From contig JAFYPD010000019.1 in NCBI GenBank assembly GCA_017547685.1, forward strand, positions 1 to 64,000: DNA of 64,000 nt, in the 5' to 3' direction. The DNA is from Peptococcaceae bacterium. GTDB taxonomy: Bacteria; Bacillota; Peptococcia; Peptococcales; Peptococcaceae. Of the stretch, positions 9,234 through 16,801 are shown in pieces (positions within the stretch are counted from its first letter, which is position 1; every line of letters begins with the position of its first letter). A model generated the notes under the pieces. It ran no database searches. It saw only the letters and a program-made list of their open reading frames with translations, and was not told where the DNA came from. Both the position numbers and the translations under genes were made by a program.

Positions 9234-9324
9234 GTATCCGTAAAAGAATCCCCATTTCTTTTTATGAATACAATTACCCTAAACAGGAAAGCCGCCTTTC
9301 GCACGGGCGGCTTTCCTGTTTTTG
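9234..9324 (+). ncRNA. Candidate small RNA complementary to PDE1 and PDE2 leaders
   Basis: A ~90-nt unit bounded by a sigma-70-like promoter and an intrinsic terminator, with no ORF. Bases 9267-9279 (AATACAATTACCC) are the exact reverse complement of PDE1 bases 5897-5909, which run from the Shine-Dalgarno to the base before the start codon. Pairing can extend, with a bulge and two mismatches, into PDE1 codons 1-5. The same arm pairs in blocks of about 9, 8 and 4 bp, then a broken block, with the PDE2 leader 10945-10981, reaching its Shine-Dalgarno. This suggests translational control in trans of both paralogs. It remains a prediction: it could instead be an inverted relic of a PDE leader. Confidence 0.45.
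9283..9324 (+). terminator. Strong intrinsic terminator (end of candidate sRNA)
   Basis: Perfect 14-bp stem ACAGGAAAGCCGCC/GGCGGCTTTCCTGT followed by TTTTTG. It would also stop readthrough from LysR2. Confidence 0.9.
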
Positions 9325-9340
9325 TTTATTTTTATAATGA

Positions 9341-9368
9341 AAAAGACGCCCGGCAAAAACCGGACGTC
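9341..9368 (-). terminator. Terminator of the small membrane protein gene
   Basis: On the minus strand, GACGTCCGG and CCGGGCGTC form a stem followed by TTTTTC, directly downstream of the 53-aa ORF. Confidence 0.8.
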
Positions 9369-9396
9369 ATATGATTTGCGTACGATGAAAGAAAAC

Positions 9397-9558
9397 TTAT
9401 AAAATAACCAGAATTACAAACAGAGCAATTGCAGCCACCGTAATACCGATTTTAATATATTGGGATTTTTTTGTCTGTGTTGGTTCTGCAGTGTCATAAC
9501 CAGGTTTTAAATCGGTGGATAAGATAAAGTTGTTGTCGTTATGATTATCATTTGCCAT
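9397..9558 (-). CDS. Small single-pass membrane protein
   Basis: 53 aa. The ATG at 9558 (minus strand) is preceded by an excellent AAGGAGG; this start is preferred over longer in-frame readings because of that site. The N-terminal ~33 residues are polar and rich in Asn and Asp (MANDNHNDNN). They are followed by a Lys-rich stretch and one C-terminal hydrophobic helix (about residues 34-53, IKIGITVAAIALFVILVIL), so it looks like a tail-anchored small protein. A terminator follows at once. It is the only minus-strand gene in the LysR/PDE region. I do not recognise a family. Confidence 0.7.
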   Translation of the reverse strand: MANDNHNDNNFILSTDLKPGYDTAEPTQTKKSQYIKIGITVAAIALFVILVIL

Positions 9559-9780
9559 CGTTATATGCCTCCTTGTACTATCCTGCACTTTATTATAGCA
9601 GATTCCAATAAGATTGTGAATATAGATTTCTTGAAACCGGTAAATTTAATGACAAATCAAGAGCATGTTTAAAGTACTGTATAAGAGTGCGGTTTTTCTG
9701 AGCCTGGTAAATCCGGCCTGCAGAAAACATCTGATGTAGATATACAGATGATGTTTGATTTGCCATAGTAAGTCTCTTTC

Positions 9781-9809
9781 TTTACATTTCACGGAAAATA
9801 CGCTATGAT
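9781..9809 (+). promoter_or_regulatory. Promoter of LysR3
   Basis: TTTACA (9781-9786), 17 bp and TATGAT (9804-9809), about 30 bp before the LysR3 start. Confidence 0.6.
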
Positions 9810-9839
9810 AAGCGAAATGAATAGAAATGGGGAATTGGA

Positions 9840-10745
9840 ATGCGGCTGGAACAATTGCGCTGTCTGACCGAAGTGGCAAAGAATCGCTCCATATCAAAGG
9901 TGGCACAGCAGCTTTATATGACACAGCAGGCGGTCAGCCTGAGTATCAGGCAGCTGGAAAAAGAGCTTGACTGCACTCTGCTGATTCGCAACAGCAAAGG
10001 TGTAACGCTCACGGAAGCAGGAAAAGCAACGGTAGCATTTGCGGAACAGGTACTGGAAGAAAAAGAAAACTTAAAAAGTGTACTGGATCAGCTGGAAGAG
10101 CGGGAGTCTGATGAAGAGGAACGGCATATTCACATCTGTTCTATTTCCACTGTAATCAATCATGTTCTGCCTAAAATCATTGCACATGTGCATAAAAAGA
10201 ATGTCACAGTGAAACTGGATATGGTTGATGACCTGGAGACGGTGATTCAGAAAATTAAAAATCAAGAGAGTGACATTGGCCTGATTACATTTAACGAACA
10301 GGAGCTTCTGCGGATTATGGAAAATTTCCAGGGAGAAATTGTGCTGGATGTGCTGGCCCGCGATAAAATGATTGCCGTGTTTAACCGGAAACATTATGAC
10401 GGTGAAACGGACTCCATTCCGATGGAGGCATGCTTTAATACCGCACAGGTGCGTACACTGTATAATATCACGCCGGTTGAAAATATGCGGCAGGGGGCAC
10501 AGGCTATGGCTGCTATCTGTTCCAGCGATGCGGATTTTCACCGGAATATGCTGAAATATGCCGATGCAATGGTTCTGATGGCAGGGTTTTCTTATCAGTA
10601 TTTTTTTTCGTCGAAAAACTTTGTGGCGCTGCCTGTGGAGGGGCTGGATGTGCCGATGGTGCATGCAGCCATTTATCACAAAAATGCTGAAAACTGGACG
10701 GAAGAATTAATCCGGATGATTCGTCAGGAAATACGTGTAAAATAA
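9840..10745 (+). CDS. LysR-family transcriptional regulator (LysR3)
   Basis: 301 aa, ATG at 9840 behind GGGGAATTGGA. The HTH is intact (RLEQLRCLTEVAKNRSISKV, QQAVSLSIRQLEKELD) and is followed by a substrate-binding domain. It is a paralog of LysR1 and LysR2, with the shared motif D-IGLITF-EQELL. Its terminator separates it from PDE2, which follows in the same orientation, repeating the LysR1-PDE1 order. It probably regulates PDE2 or itself; the effector is unknown. Confidence 0.93.
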   Translation: MRLEQLRCLTEVAKNRSISKVAQQLYMTQQAVSLSIRQLEKELDCTLLIRNSKGVTLTEAGKATVAFAEQVLEEKENLKSVLDQLEERESDEEERHIHICSISTVINHVLPKIIAHVHKKNVTVKLDMVDDLETVIQKIKNQESDIGLITFNEQELLRIMENFQGEIVLDVLARDKMIAVFNRKHYDGETDSIPMEACFNTAQVRTLYNITPVENMRQGAQAMAAICSSDADFHRNMLKYADAMVLMAGFSYQYFFSSKNFVALPVEGLDVPMVHAAIYHKNAENWTEELIRMIRQEIRVK

Positions 10746-10762
10746 TCAGAAAAATTGTGTAT

Positions 10763-10798
10763 ACCAGCAGATACGCCAAACGTGTCTGCTGGTTTTCT
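10763..10798 (+). terminator. Terminator of LysR3
   Basis: Stem ACCAGCAGATACG/CGTGTCTGCTGGT with a CCAAA loop, then TTTTC TTTTT. Confidence 0.85.
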
Positions 10799-10869
10799 TT
10801 TTAAGGAAATCCTCTTTTTGCTACAAGTAAAACTTGTGGCTTTGAGTTTTTTATGCAAGATATCCTTGC

Positions 10870-10898
10870 TTGCGATAAAGTGATTTCATAGTTAAAAT
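10870..10898 (+). promoter_or_regulatory. Probable promoter of PDE2
   Basis: TTGCGA (10870-10875), 17 bp and TAAAAT (10893-10898). The predicted leader of about 80 nt contains AGGGTAATT (10945-10953), a motif also found at the PDE1 translation start and, inverted, in the candidate sRNA. Confidence 0.5.
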
Positions 10899-10983
10899 AA
10901 AATTGACAAATATATTGGCGAAAGTTTCTTCCAATCTATCGCCAAGGGTAATTACTTCTCATAAAAAAGAAAGGATGATTCAT

Positions 10984-13062
10984 TTGTTAAGAAGCAAAGG
11001 TTTAACAGACAAGCTGATTGTTCTCGGGATTGACGGGATGGACCCTCGATTCTCCAGAGCAATGGTGGATGAAGGGAAAATGCCAAATCTGAAAAAGCTG
11101 ATTGATATGGGCGCAGCCCGCACTGACCTGATGCTGCTGGGCGGTATGCCAACCATTACCCCTCCTATGTGGGCAACTCTAGCCACCGGATGCTATCCAA
11201 TGACACACAGCATAGTGGATTATGCCATTCCGATTCCAGGCGAACCGGATATGCGTATGGAAGCGTTCCTGTCTCCATTCTGCAAAGCAGAACAGCTGTG
11301 GAATGTAACTGCAGAAGCCGGCAAAAAAACACTGGTATTCCACTGGCCGGGCGGGGCATGGCCTCCAAGTTCCGACAGCGAAAACCTGTATGTGGTAGAC
11401 GGTACTTCTCCGGGCGCTATGGGGAACACCACCCACAAACGGGATGACGAACGTGTTATCATCGCGACTGCAAAATGCAAACATGGCGGCTGTGTGCCTT
11501 ACGGTGCAACAGACAGCCATGTGGATTGCGATATTACCGAAGTTCCAAGACCGGAACTGCATTTTGCAAGGGGAGATATGAACGACCCGCGTTTACAGGA
11601 ATATTATGATAAGTATTTTATTGAAGGCGGCACTGTATTCCAGGATTATTATCCTTCTAAATCCAGCATTCGCAACGGTGTTTTCTGGGATGACATGAAT
11701 ATGTTCCACCTGGCTGACTGGCCAACCTTCCTGTCTCTGTCGCCAATCAGCGAACCGGAAGGCTGGGCGGATGCACCAGCTGATGCGAAAGAATTCACCA
11801 TCTACTACGGATGGGGCAAAACCACCCGTCCTGCACTGATTCTGAAAAACGATGGCAGATATAATCAGGTAGCTATCTATGCAACCAAAGAAGCGACAGA
11901 ACCATTATGTGTTCTGGACGAAGATGTTTACACCCCGAACTGCCCGGACACCATCGAAAAAAATGGTACTGTCTGCAACATTGTTCGAAACATCCGTCTG
12001 CTGGAAATCAAAGAGGACGGTTCCTATGTGCGCATGTGGGCAAGCAATGCCAGCGATGTGGATAACAGCGACTGCTGGTACCCAAGATGGACCTTCGACA
12101 AAATCAAAGCAGCCTGCGGCCCTCCAAGCGCATCCTCCATGTCTGCATGTCAGGACTATGATATGATTATCAAATGCTCCGGCGAACAGTGGAATCAGTG
12201 TGCACAGTGGCAGGCAGATGCCATGATTTACATGATGGAAAACGAAGGCGTAGAAGTCGTATTCAGCCATTTCCACGGTCCGGACTTATCTGGTCATGCC
12301 TACATGAAATATCTGAAGAACCGCGACACTTCCAAATATGATGAAAGTGTGATTCGGGAATGGCATGCCAACACTTACAGATGGACTGATGATTACATCG
12401 GCCGTTTTATCCCGTATATTGAAAAAGGATGGACTGTTCTGTTAGTATCTGACCATGCGCTGATCTGTCCGGAAGCAGAACCAAACTGCATTTGCGATAA
12501 CAGTGGCGTGAATGTTGGCGTTATGAAAGAACTGGGCTTCACTGTTCTGAAAAAAGACGAAAATGGTAACGAACTGCAGGAAATTGACTGGAGCAAAACT
12601 GTTGCGGTACAGAGTGCAACCAACACCATTCATCTGAATCTGAAAGGCCGCGACCGTTACGGTATTGTAGATCCTGCAGATAAATATGAAGTGGAAGAAC
12701 AGATTATCACAGCGCTGTATGGCTATAAAGATAAGAAAACAGGAAAACGCATTGTTGCTCTGGCTCTGCACGAGAAAGATGCGGTTCTGTTAGGTATGGG
12801 CGGCGGCGATATCATCATGATGATTCATGAAGATTACAACTTCGACCACGGTGAATCCTTATCCACTGCCTGCGGGCACAATGATACCTCTGTATCTCCA
12901 ATCTTTGTGGCAGCGGGTCCTGGTGTAAAAGCGGGCCATACCATCAAAGGTTATGTGCGTGAAGTAGATGTGGCTCCGACTGCAGCTGTATTGCTGGGTG
13001 TGGATATTCCGAAAGACTGTGAAGGCGCACCGGCTTATCAGATTTTTACAGAAAAAATGTAA
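10984..13062 (+). CDS. Alkaline phosphatase superfamily phosphodiesterase/nucleotide pyrophosphatase (PDE2)
   Basis: 692 aa. I choose the TTG at 10984: it is preceded by AAAGGATG, and the protein then begins MLRSKGL exactly like PDE1. An upstream in-frame ATG at 10903 would add 27 residues without homology. The catalytic landmarks match PDE1: LIVLGIDGMDP, TPPMWATLATG, FSHFHGPDLSGH, SDHA and DHGESLS. It differs in the central region (about residues 150-260), which is Cys-rich (CKHGGC, CDITE). No signal peptide. Codon choice again suggests high expression. A 62-nt stretch (11277-11338) is identical to PDE1. Substrate unknown. Confidence 0.85.
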   Translation: MLRSKGLTDKLIVLGIDGMDPRFSRAMVDEGKMPNLKKLIDMGAARTDLMLLGGMPTITPPMWATLATGCYPMTHSIVDYAIPIPGEPDMRMEAFLSPFCKAEQLWNVTAEAGKKTLVFHWPGGAWPPSSDSENLYVVDGTSPGAMGNTTHKRDDERVIIATAKCKHGGCVPYGATDSHVDCDITEVPRPELHFARGDMNDPRLQEYYDKYFIEGGTVFQDYYPSKSSIRNGVFWDDMNMFHLADWPTFLSLSPISEPEGWADAPADAKEFTIYYGWGKTTRPALILKNDGRYNQVAIYATKEATEPLCVLDEDVYTPNCPDTIEKNGTVCNIVRNIRLLEIKEDGSYVRMWASNASDVDNSDCWYPRWTFDKIKAACGPPSASSMSACQDYDMIIKCSGEQWNQCAQWQADAMIYMMENEGVEVVFSHFHGPDLSGHAYMKYLKNRDTSKYDESVIREWHANTYRWTDDYIGRFIPYIEKGWTVLLVSDHALICPEAEPNCICDNSGVNVGVMKELGFTVLKKDENGNELQEIDWSKTVAVQSATNTIHLNLKGRDRYGIVDPADKYEVEEQIITALYGYKDKKTGKRIVALALHEKDAVLLGMGGGDIIMMIHEDYNFDHGESLSTACGHNDTSVSPIFVAAGPGVKAGHTIKGYVREVDVAPTAAVLLGVDIPKDCEGAPAYQIFTEKM

Positions 13063-13110
13063 GAACAATTTTATTACAGAAACAATTGTATATCGCAGTA
13101 TAATAGTGAA

Positions 13111-13150
13111 AAATACAGCTGTTGTGCATCAATGGCTGTGTTTTTCTTTT
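13111..13150 (+). terminator. Probable terminator of PDE2
   Basis: ACAGC...GCTGT stem (weak, 15-nt loop) followed by a T-rich run. The only such structure downstream of PDE2. Confidence 0.5.
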
Positions 13151-13235
13151 TTTTTGAAAACACTTGCCTTCAATTGACACCATGTTTTATTATTAACGTA
13201 ATGACTTGAGTGAATATGTCTGACGGAGGTCAGAG

Positions 13236-13461
13236 ATGCGGTTAGAACAGTTGAAATGTCTGCAATGGGACAAGTGAGATCGGTCTGATGACAATCAATG
13301 GGCAGGAGCTGAACCGCAAACTTGCAGAACAGCAGGATATGCTGGAGGCTGCACTTCTGGTACAGGATGGTATGGCTGCGGTGATGGACCGTCGTTCCTG
13401 CGGCGGGGAACAGATTCGCAGATTTGTCTCAAGGATTCGAAAAGAAATGTATATCAAATAG
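13236..13461 (+). pseudogene. Collapsed LysR-family regulator (LysR4 remnant)
   Basis: With GGAGG upstream, the ATG at 13236 encodes MRLEQLKCLQ, the N-terminus shared by LysR1-3, then hits TGA at 13275. In the next frame from 13267, reading continues GTSEIGLMTINGQELNRKL... up to TAG at 13461. That segment matches the mid-domain of its paralogs (GTRDFGLITMQESRLLKKM in LysR1) and then jumps to a C-terminus IRRFVSRIRKEMYIK. So about 10 N-terminal codons, about 45 internal codons and the C-terminal ~20 codons remain, with two internal deletions and a frameshift. Non-functional. It is the fourth LysR copy in this array. Confidence 0.85.
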
Positions 13462-13498
13462 ATTATGTAAGAACGACGCAACGAAACGGGGGACTACT

Positions 13499-14737
13499 AT
13501 GACACAGCAGACGATTCACGGGGACGATGTCACCTTTGACGGAAAAATCAGCTACATTTTATATTTTACGCTGTTTCCGGAACAGGAAACAGAACAGCGC
13601 ATGGGAAAACTGCGCCAGGAAGTAAAGGCTGCGTATCCTGATGTGTTGTTTGAGGACGATGCTTCACCGATTTTTCAGGATTTTAAAACAGTACAGGAAT
13701 TTTTACACGGCGGCGGGCTGCCCTTTGATTGCTGGCGCGCGCTGCTGTGCGATGCGCCGGTCCGTATGGAAAAAGCTGCGGTGCATCGGCTTCAGGTATT
13801 GTTTACCGCTTTTCCGGAAATCAATATCGGGAAGCTGACATTTAATCTGCAGTTTCAGGATGCTACCACTTCCCAGATGGTGTATCTGCATCACTGTAAC
13901 GGAAACGGGGCAAAAATTTTGTTTTCCAATGGAACCGCACTTTCTGTGAAAGAAATGTATGACAAGATTTTAATGCAGCTGCGGTTTTACGGCAAACATG
14001 GACAGCTGGCCCACTTAATTGAACTTAACCGGTTTGGCAGCCAGGAAGATATTGCTGTGATTATGGCGCAGGAAAAGAAACGGATGTATGGCATTATCAG
14101 CGGGGATGAAGGGTGGAATCACATTCCGGAGCATCTGGCCGCTCAACGGATTCAGCCGGACTGGAGCAGCCGTGATTTTGTGGAGTTTATTACCTTTGGC
14201 AGTAATTTTTTATTGCTGAATCTGATTGATTCTCCGGCAGCCCGCCGGTATCGGGACAATCAGACACGATTTGGCGGCAGTTATTATGGCGGTATGAATC
14301 CGTATTTTGCCTTGAACCCGGCGGTGGCGGGGGTAAACCACGGTATTATCTACGCGGTGGAACTGGTGATGGCCATCAAAACCATTGCCCATCGGATTCT
14401 GGAGTTTCAGGCGTCGTTTCAGAAAAGCCGCACCGGAAATTTCCGTACGGACATTCGCCGCACAAAAGATTATCGCCGGGAACTGATTTCTACGCTGAAC
14501 CGTGTGGAGAATATTGATATGACGGAGCTGGGTGAGCTGGAGAAAGTCATTCTGACCAGCCAGCAGATTACACCGATTATTGACAAGATAAAATATCTGC
14601 TGGAACTGCTGGAATCTGAACTGGATTTGATGTATCAGACCCGCACCAATACCATTGTAAATATTCTGACCGTGCTGGGGCTGTTATTAACGATTGGCAG
14701 CACTGTGATTGCCTGGATCGACGTATTTGGGCTGTAA
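13499..14737 (+). CDS. Unrecognised protein with C-terminal membrane anchor
   Basis: 412 aa. The ATG at 13499 follows ACGGGGGAC; a longer in-frame reading from 13424 would run through the LysR remnant and is rejected. The N-terminal ~170 residues are mixed alpha/beta without a known motif. The middle contains FGGSYYGGMNPYFALNP, and a predicted long helical region (about 300-380) precedes a single C-terminal hydrophobic segment (about residues 388-408, IVNILTVLGLLLTIGSTVIA). The topology loosely recalls the CorA C-terminus, but no GMN motif at the end of a helix is seen. The protein is probably tail-anchored with a cytosolic body. Function unknown. Confidence 0.75.
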   Translation: MTQQTIHGDDVTFDGKISYILYFTLFPEQETEQRMGKLRQEVKAAYPDVLFEDDASPIFQDFKTVQEFLHGGGLPFDCWRALLCDAPVRMEKAAVHRLQVLFTAFPEINIGKLTFNLQFQDATTSQMVYLHHCNGNGAKILFSNGTALSVKEMYDKILMQLRFYGKHGQLAHLIELNRFGSQEDIAVIMAQEKKRMYGIISGDEGWNHIPEHLAAQRIQPDWSSRDFVEFITFGSNFLLLNLIDSPAARRYRDNQTRFGGSYYGGMNPYFALNPAVAGVNHGIIYAVELVMAIKTIAHRILEFQASFQKSRTGNFRTDIRRTKDYRRELISTLNRVENIDMTELGELEKVILTSQQITPIIDKIKYLLELLESELDLMYQTRTNTIVNILTVLGLLLTIGSTVIAWIDVFGL

Positions 14738-14767
14738 TATATCATATAATTAGTACTGACTGCTGCT

Positions 14768-14919
14768 TAATACCGCCAGCTATACTTCTGCTGCCCTCGT
14801 AAAATGTACATCTGCTCGCTTCGTCTTTTGCTTTGTGGACTGCGTCCACAGCATCAAGACTCCGCTTCTCATCTGTTCATTTTAATCTCGACGTAGCAGA
14901 AGTATAGCTGGCGGTATTA
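14768..14919. repeat. Palindromic intergenic repeat, copy A
   Basis: A 152-bp element bounded by a perfect 25-bp inverted repeat (14768-14792 and 14895-14919; arm begins TAATACCGCCAGCTATACTT). Inside lies a smaller palindrome TGTGGAC-TGC-GTCCACA (14834-14850). It encodes nothing. Related sequence (GTACATCTGCTCGCTT-like) recurs at 24034-24060 and, reversed, at 24262-24283. The gap 14738-15040 holds this repeat and the promoter region of the next gene. Confidence 0.85.
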
Positions 14920-15040
14920 TTATCTTGTATTAGTATTATTTTGTATGTATTTGAAAAACAGCAGGAATATCGGTTACAGCAGAAGAAATTTCTGATATAA
15001 TAAATACAATTGCAGAACTATAACAGGAGGTGTATCTTAC

Positions 15041-15313
15041 ATGAAAAAAATGAAATATATTATCATTGCAGTGCTGATTCTGGCCCTTGTAGCGGGTGCA
15101 GCATTTATCATCAATGAACATTTCTATAATCGTACCATCATTGACCTGACCTATGCGTATGACCGGGCAATCATTGAACTGCCGAACGGTGAGATTGTGC
15201 AGGGGAAAGTGGAAAGCTGGACCGACTATACAGACAGTGACCAGATTCAGGTGAAAATCAACGGCAGGGTTTATCTGGTGCACAGCGCTGATGTGGCACT
15301 GATTAAAGACTAG
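15041..15313 (+). CDS. Small membrane-anchored protein, unknown
   Basis: 90 aa, ATG at 15041 behind AACAGGAGGTG. It has a short Lys-rich N-terminus and one hydrophobic helix (residues about 6-25, IIIAVLILALVAGAAFII), probably an uncleaved anchor. The ~60-residue soluble domain is beta-rich (DRAIIELPNGEIVQGKVESW) and reminiscent of a small SH3-like barrel. A terminator follows. No family recognised. Confidence 0.75.
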   Translation: MKKMKYIIIAVLILALVAGAAFIINEHFYNRTIIDLTYAYDRAIIELPNGEIVQGKVESWTDYTDSDQIQVKINGRVYLVHSADVALIKD

Positions 15314-15369
15314 TGGTTGACAAATATTTCTGAAAGTTTTACAATTCTATATTGCACAGACAAGACAAT

Positions 15370-15397
15370 AGCCCACTCTGCAGTGGGCTGTTTTTTT
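15370..15397 (+). terminator. Intrinsic terminator
   Basis: AGCCCACT-CTGC-AGTGGGCT stem, one G, then TTTTTTT, after the 90-aa gene. Confidence 0.85.
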
Positions 15398-15441
15398 AAA
15401 ATCACAATAAATGTTGTAACAGATAGAAGGAGGCGATTGTT

Positions 15442-16161
15442 TTGTCTAGTGATGTAACATCTGCTTATCTGCGCGGGCTGCAGAACGGTTTGCCAATCTG
15501 CCTTGGTTATTTGTCAGTCAGTTTTACTTTCGGGATGATGTGTACGGAAAATGATCTTCCGTTCTGGATTGCAGTTCTGATTTCCATGACCAACCTCACA
15601 TCGGCCGGTCAGTTTGCCGGTACCGGGCTGATTATCAGCGGCGGAAGCCTGTTTGAAATCGGGATTACCACATTTGTGATTAATATTCGCTATCTGCTGA
15701 TGTCACTGTCTCTGTCTCAGAAAATTGACCCCAATCTGCCTGTTCCGCAGCGTCTGGTGATGTCCTTCGGTGTAACCGATGAAATTTTCGGTGTCAGCAT
15801 GCAGCACAAAGGAAAGATTCCGTTCGCCTATTTTTTCGGTCTGATGACAGCACCGTTCTGGGGCTGGGCATTGGGTACCCTGATTGGTGCCACCGCTGTA
15901 TCTCTGCTGCCTGATATGGTTCGCAGTGCATTGGGCATTGCCATCTACGGCATGTTCCTGGCTGTGATTATTCCGCCGGCCCGCACTGAGCATTCACTTG
16001 CCTGGGTGATTGTAATTGCAGCGGTAATCAGCTGTCTGTTCTATTATATGCCGGTGCTGAATCGGCTTTCCAGCGGCTGGGTAATCATTATCTGTGCTGT
16101 GGCGGCAAGCAGTTTTGCTGCGCTGAAATGGCCGGTCAAAGATGAGGAAGAGGAGGCGTAA
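15442..16161 (+). CDS. azlC: AzlC-family branched-chain amino acid exporter, large subunit
   Basis: 239 aa, TTG start at 15442 behind AGAAGGAGG. The protein is highly hydrophobic, with multiple transmembrane helices and the family features GLPICLGYLSVSFTFGMM and TSAGQFAG near the N-terminus. AzlC with AzlD exports branched-chain amino acids (and analogues) across the cytoplasmic membrane. The azlD partner begins 3 bp after its stop, as is usual for the pair. Confidence 0.93.
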   Translation: MSSDVTSAYLRGLQNGLPICLGYLSVSFTFGMMCTENDLPFWIAVLISMTNLTSAGQFAGTGLIISGGSLFEIGITTFVINIRYLLMSLSLSQKIDPNLPVPQRLVMSFGVTDEIFGVSMQHKGKIPFAYFFGLMTAPFWGWALGTLIGATAVSLLPDMVRSALGIAIYGMFLAVIIPPARTEHSLAWVIVIAAVISCLFYYMPVLNRLSSGWVIIICAVAASSFAALKWPVKDEEEEA

Positions 16162-16164
16162 GCA

Positions 16165-16494
16165 ATGGAACACGGTTACAATTATGCATATGTATTAATC
16201 GCAGTGGCTGTGATGGCCATTGTGACTTACATTCCGAGATTTCTGCCGCTGACCTTTATGCGGCGTAAAATCCAGAACCGGTTTATCAAATCGTTTTTAT
16301 ATTATGTACCCTATGCGGTGCTGGCGGCAATGACACTGCCAGGCATTCTCTATTCCACATCCAGTATGATTTCGGCCGCTACCGGTATGATTGCCGCTGT
16401 CTTTCTGGCCTATAAAGATAAAGGTCTGCTGGTGGTTGCACTGGGGGCAGTGTTCGTTGTATTTGTGACGGAACAGCTGATGGCTTTTCTGTAA
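16165..16494 (+). CDS. azlD: AzlD-family branched-chain amino acid exporter, small subunit
   Basis: 109 aa, ATG at 16165 with GAGGAGGCG overlapping the end of azlC. Four hydrophobic helices and the motif TYIPRFLPLTFM near residue 25 are typical of AzlD. It forms the transporter with AzlC and is surely co-transcribed. Downstream comes the promoter of the type III toxin-antitoxin locus. Confidence 0.93.
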   Translation: MEHGYNYAYVLIAVAVMAIVTYIPRFLPLTFMRRKIQNRFIKSFLYYVPYAVLAAMTLPGILYSTSSMISAATGMIAAVFLAYKDKGLLVVALGAVFVVFVTEQLMAFL

Positions 16495-16534
16495 AAGCTG
16501 ACTGAAAAATTTATCCTATTTTTTGTAAATTCTA

Positions 16535-16562
16535 TTGCATATTTCATAAAAACAAGTATAAT
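16535..16562 (+). promoter_or_regulatory. Promoter of the type III antitoxin RNA and toxin
   Basis: TTGCAT (16535-16540), 16 bp and TATAAT (16557-16562), about 40 bp before the first tandem repeat. Confidence 0.7.
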
Positions 16563-16604
16563 ATAAATATGTAAGTTATTCTTGTTAAATAAAATGAGCG
16601 TTTA

Positions 16605-16780
16605 AAAAGCGGTGTTTCGCAGCCATTGGCATTGCTGTCATAAATGGCGAACAGGAAAAGCGGTGTTTCGCGACCAGTGGCATTTTTGCCATAAATGGCG
16701 AACAGAAAAAGCGGTGTTTCGCGACCAGTGGCATTTTTGCCATAAATGGCGAACAGAAAAAGCGGTGTTTCTCAGCCATT
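16605..16780 (+). repeat. Four tandem repeats of 51 nt (antitoxin units)
   Basis: Units begin at 16605, 16656, 16707 and 16758, each with AAAAGCGGTGTTTC; the last stops after about 23 nt. The two middle units are identical over 51 nt. The first differs in its central part and shares AGCCATT with the last. Each full unit is self-complementary: GTTTCGC pairs with GCGAAC and TGGCA with TGCCA around a short loop. Because 51 is a multiple of three, spurious ORFs run through both strands. Confidence 0.93.
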
Positions 16781-16801
16781 TTAACAGGAAGCTGATGTTT
16801 C

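Noticed and set aside
10903-10983. Extended N-terminus of PDE2 from ATG 10903
   Set aside because: PDE1 begins with the same MLRSKGL directly at its start; the extra segment has no homology and lies upstream of the ribosome-binding site.
16605-16780. CRISPR array
   Set aside because: The repeats are contiguous with no unique spacers between them and no cas genes are nearby.
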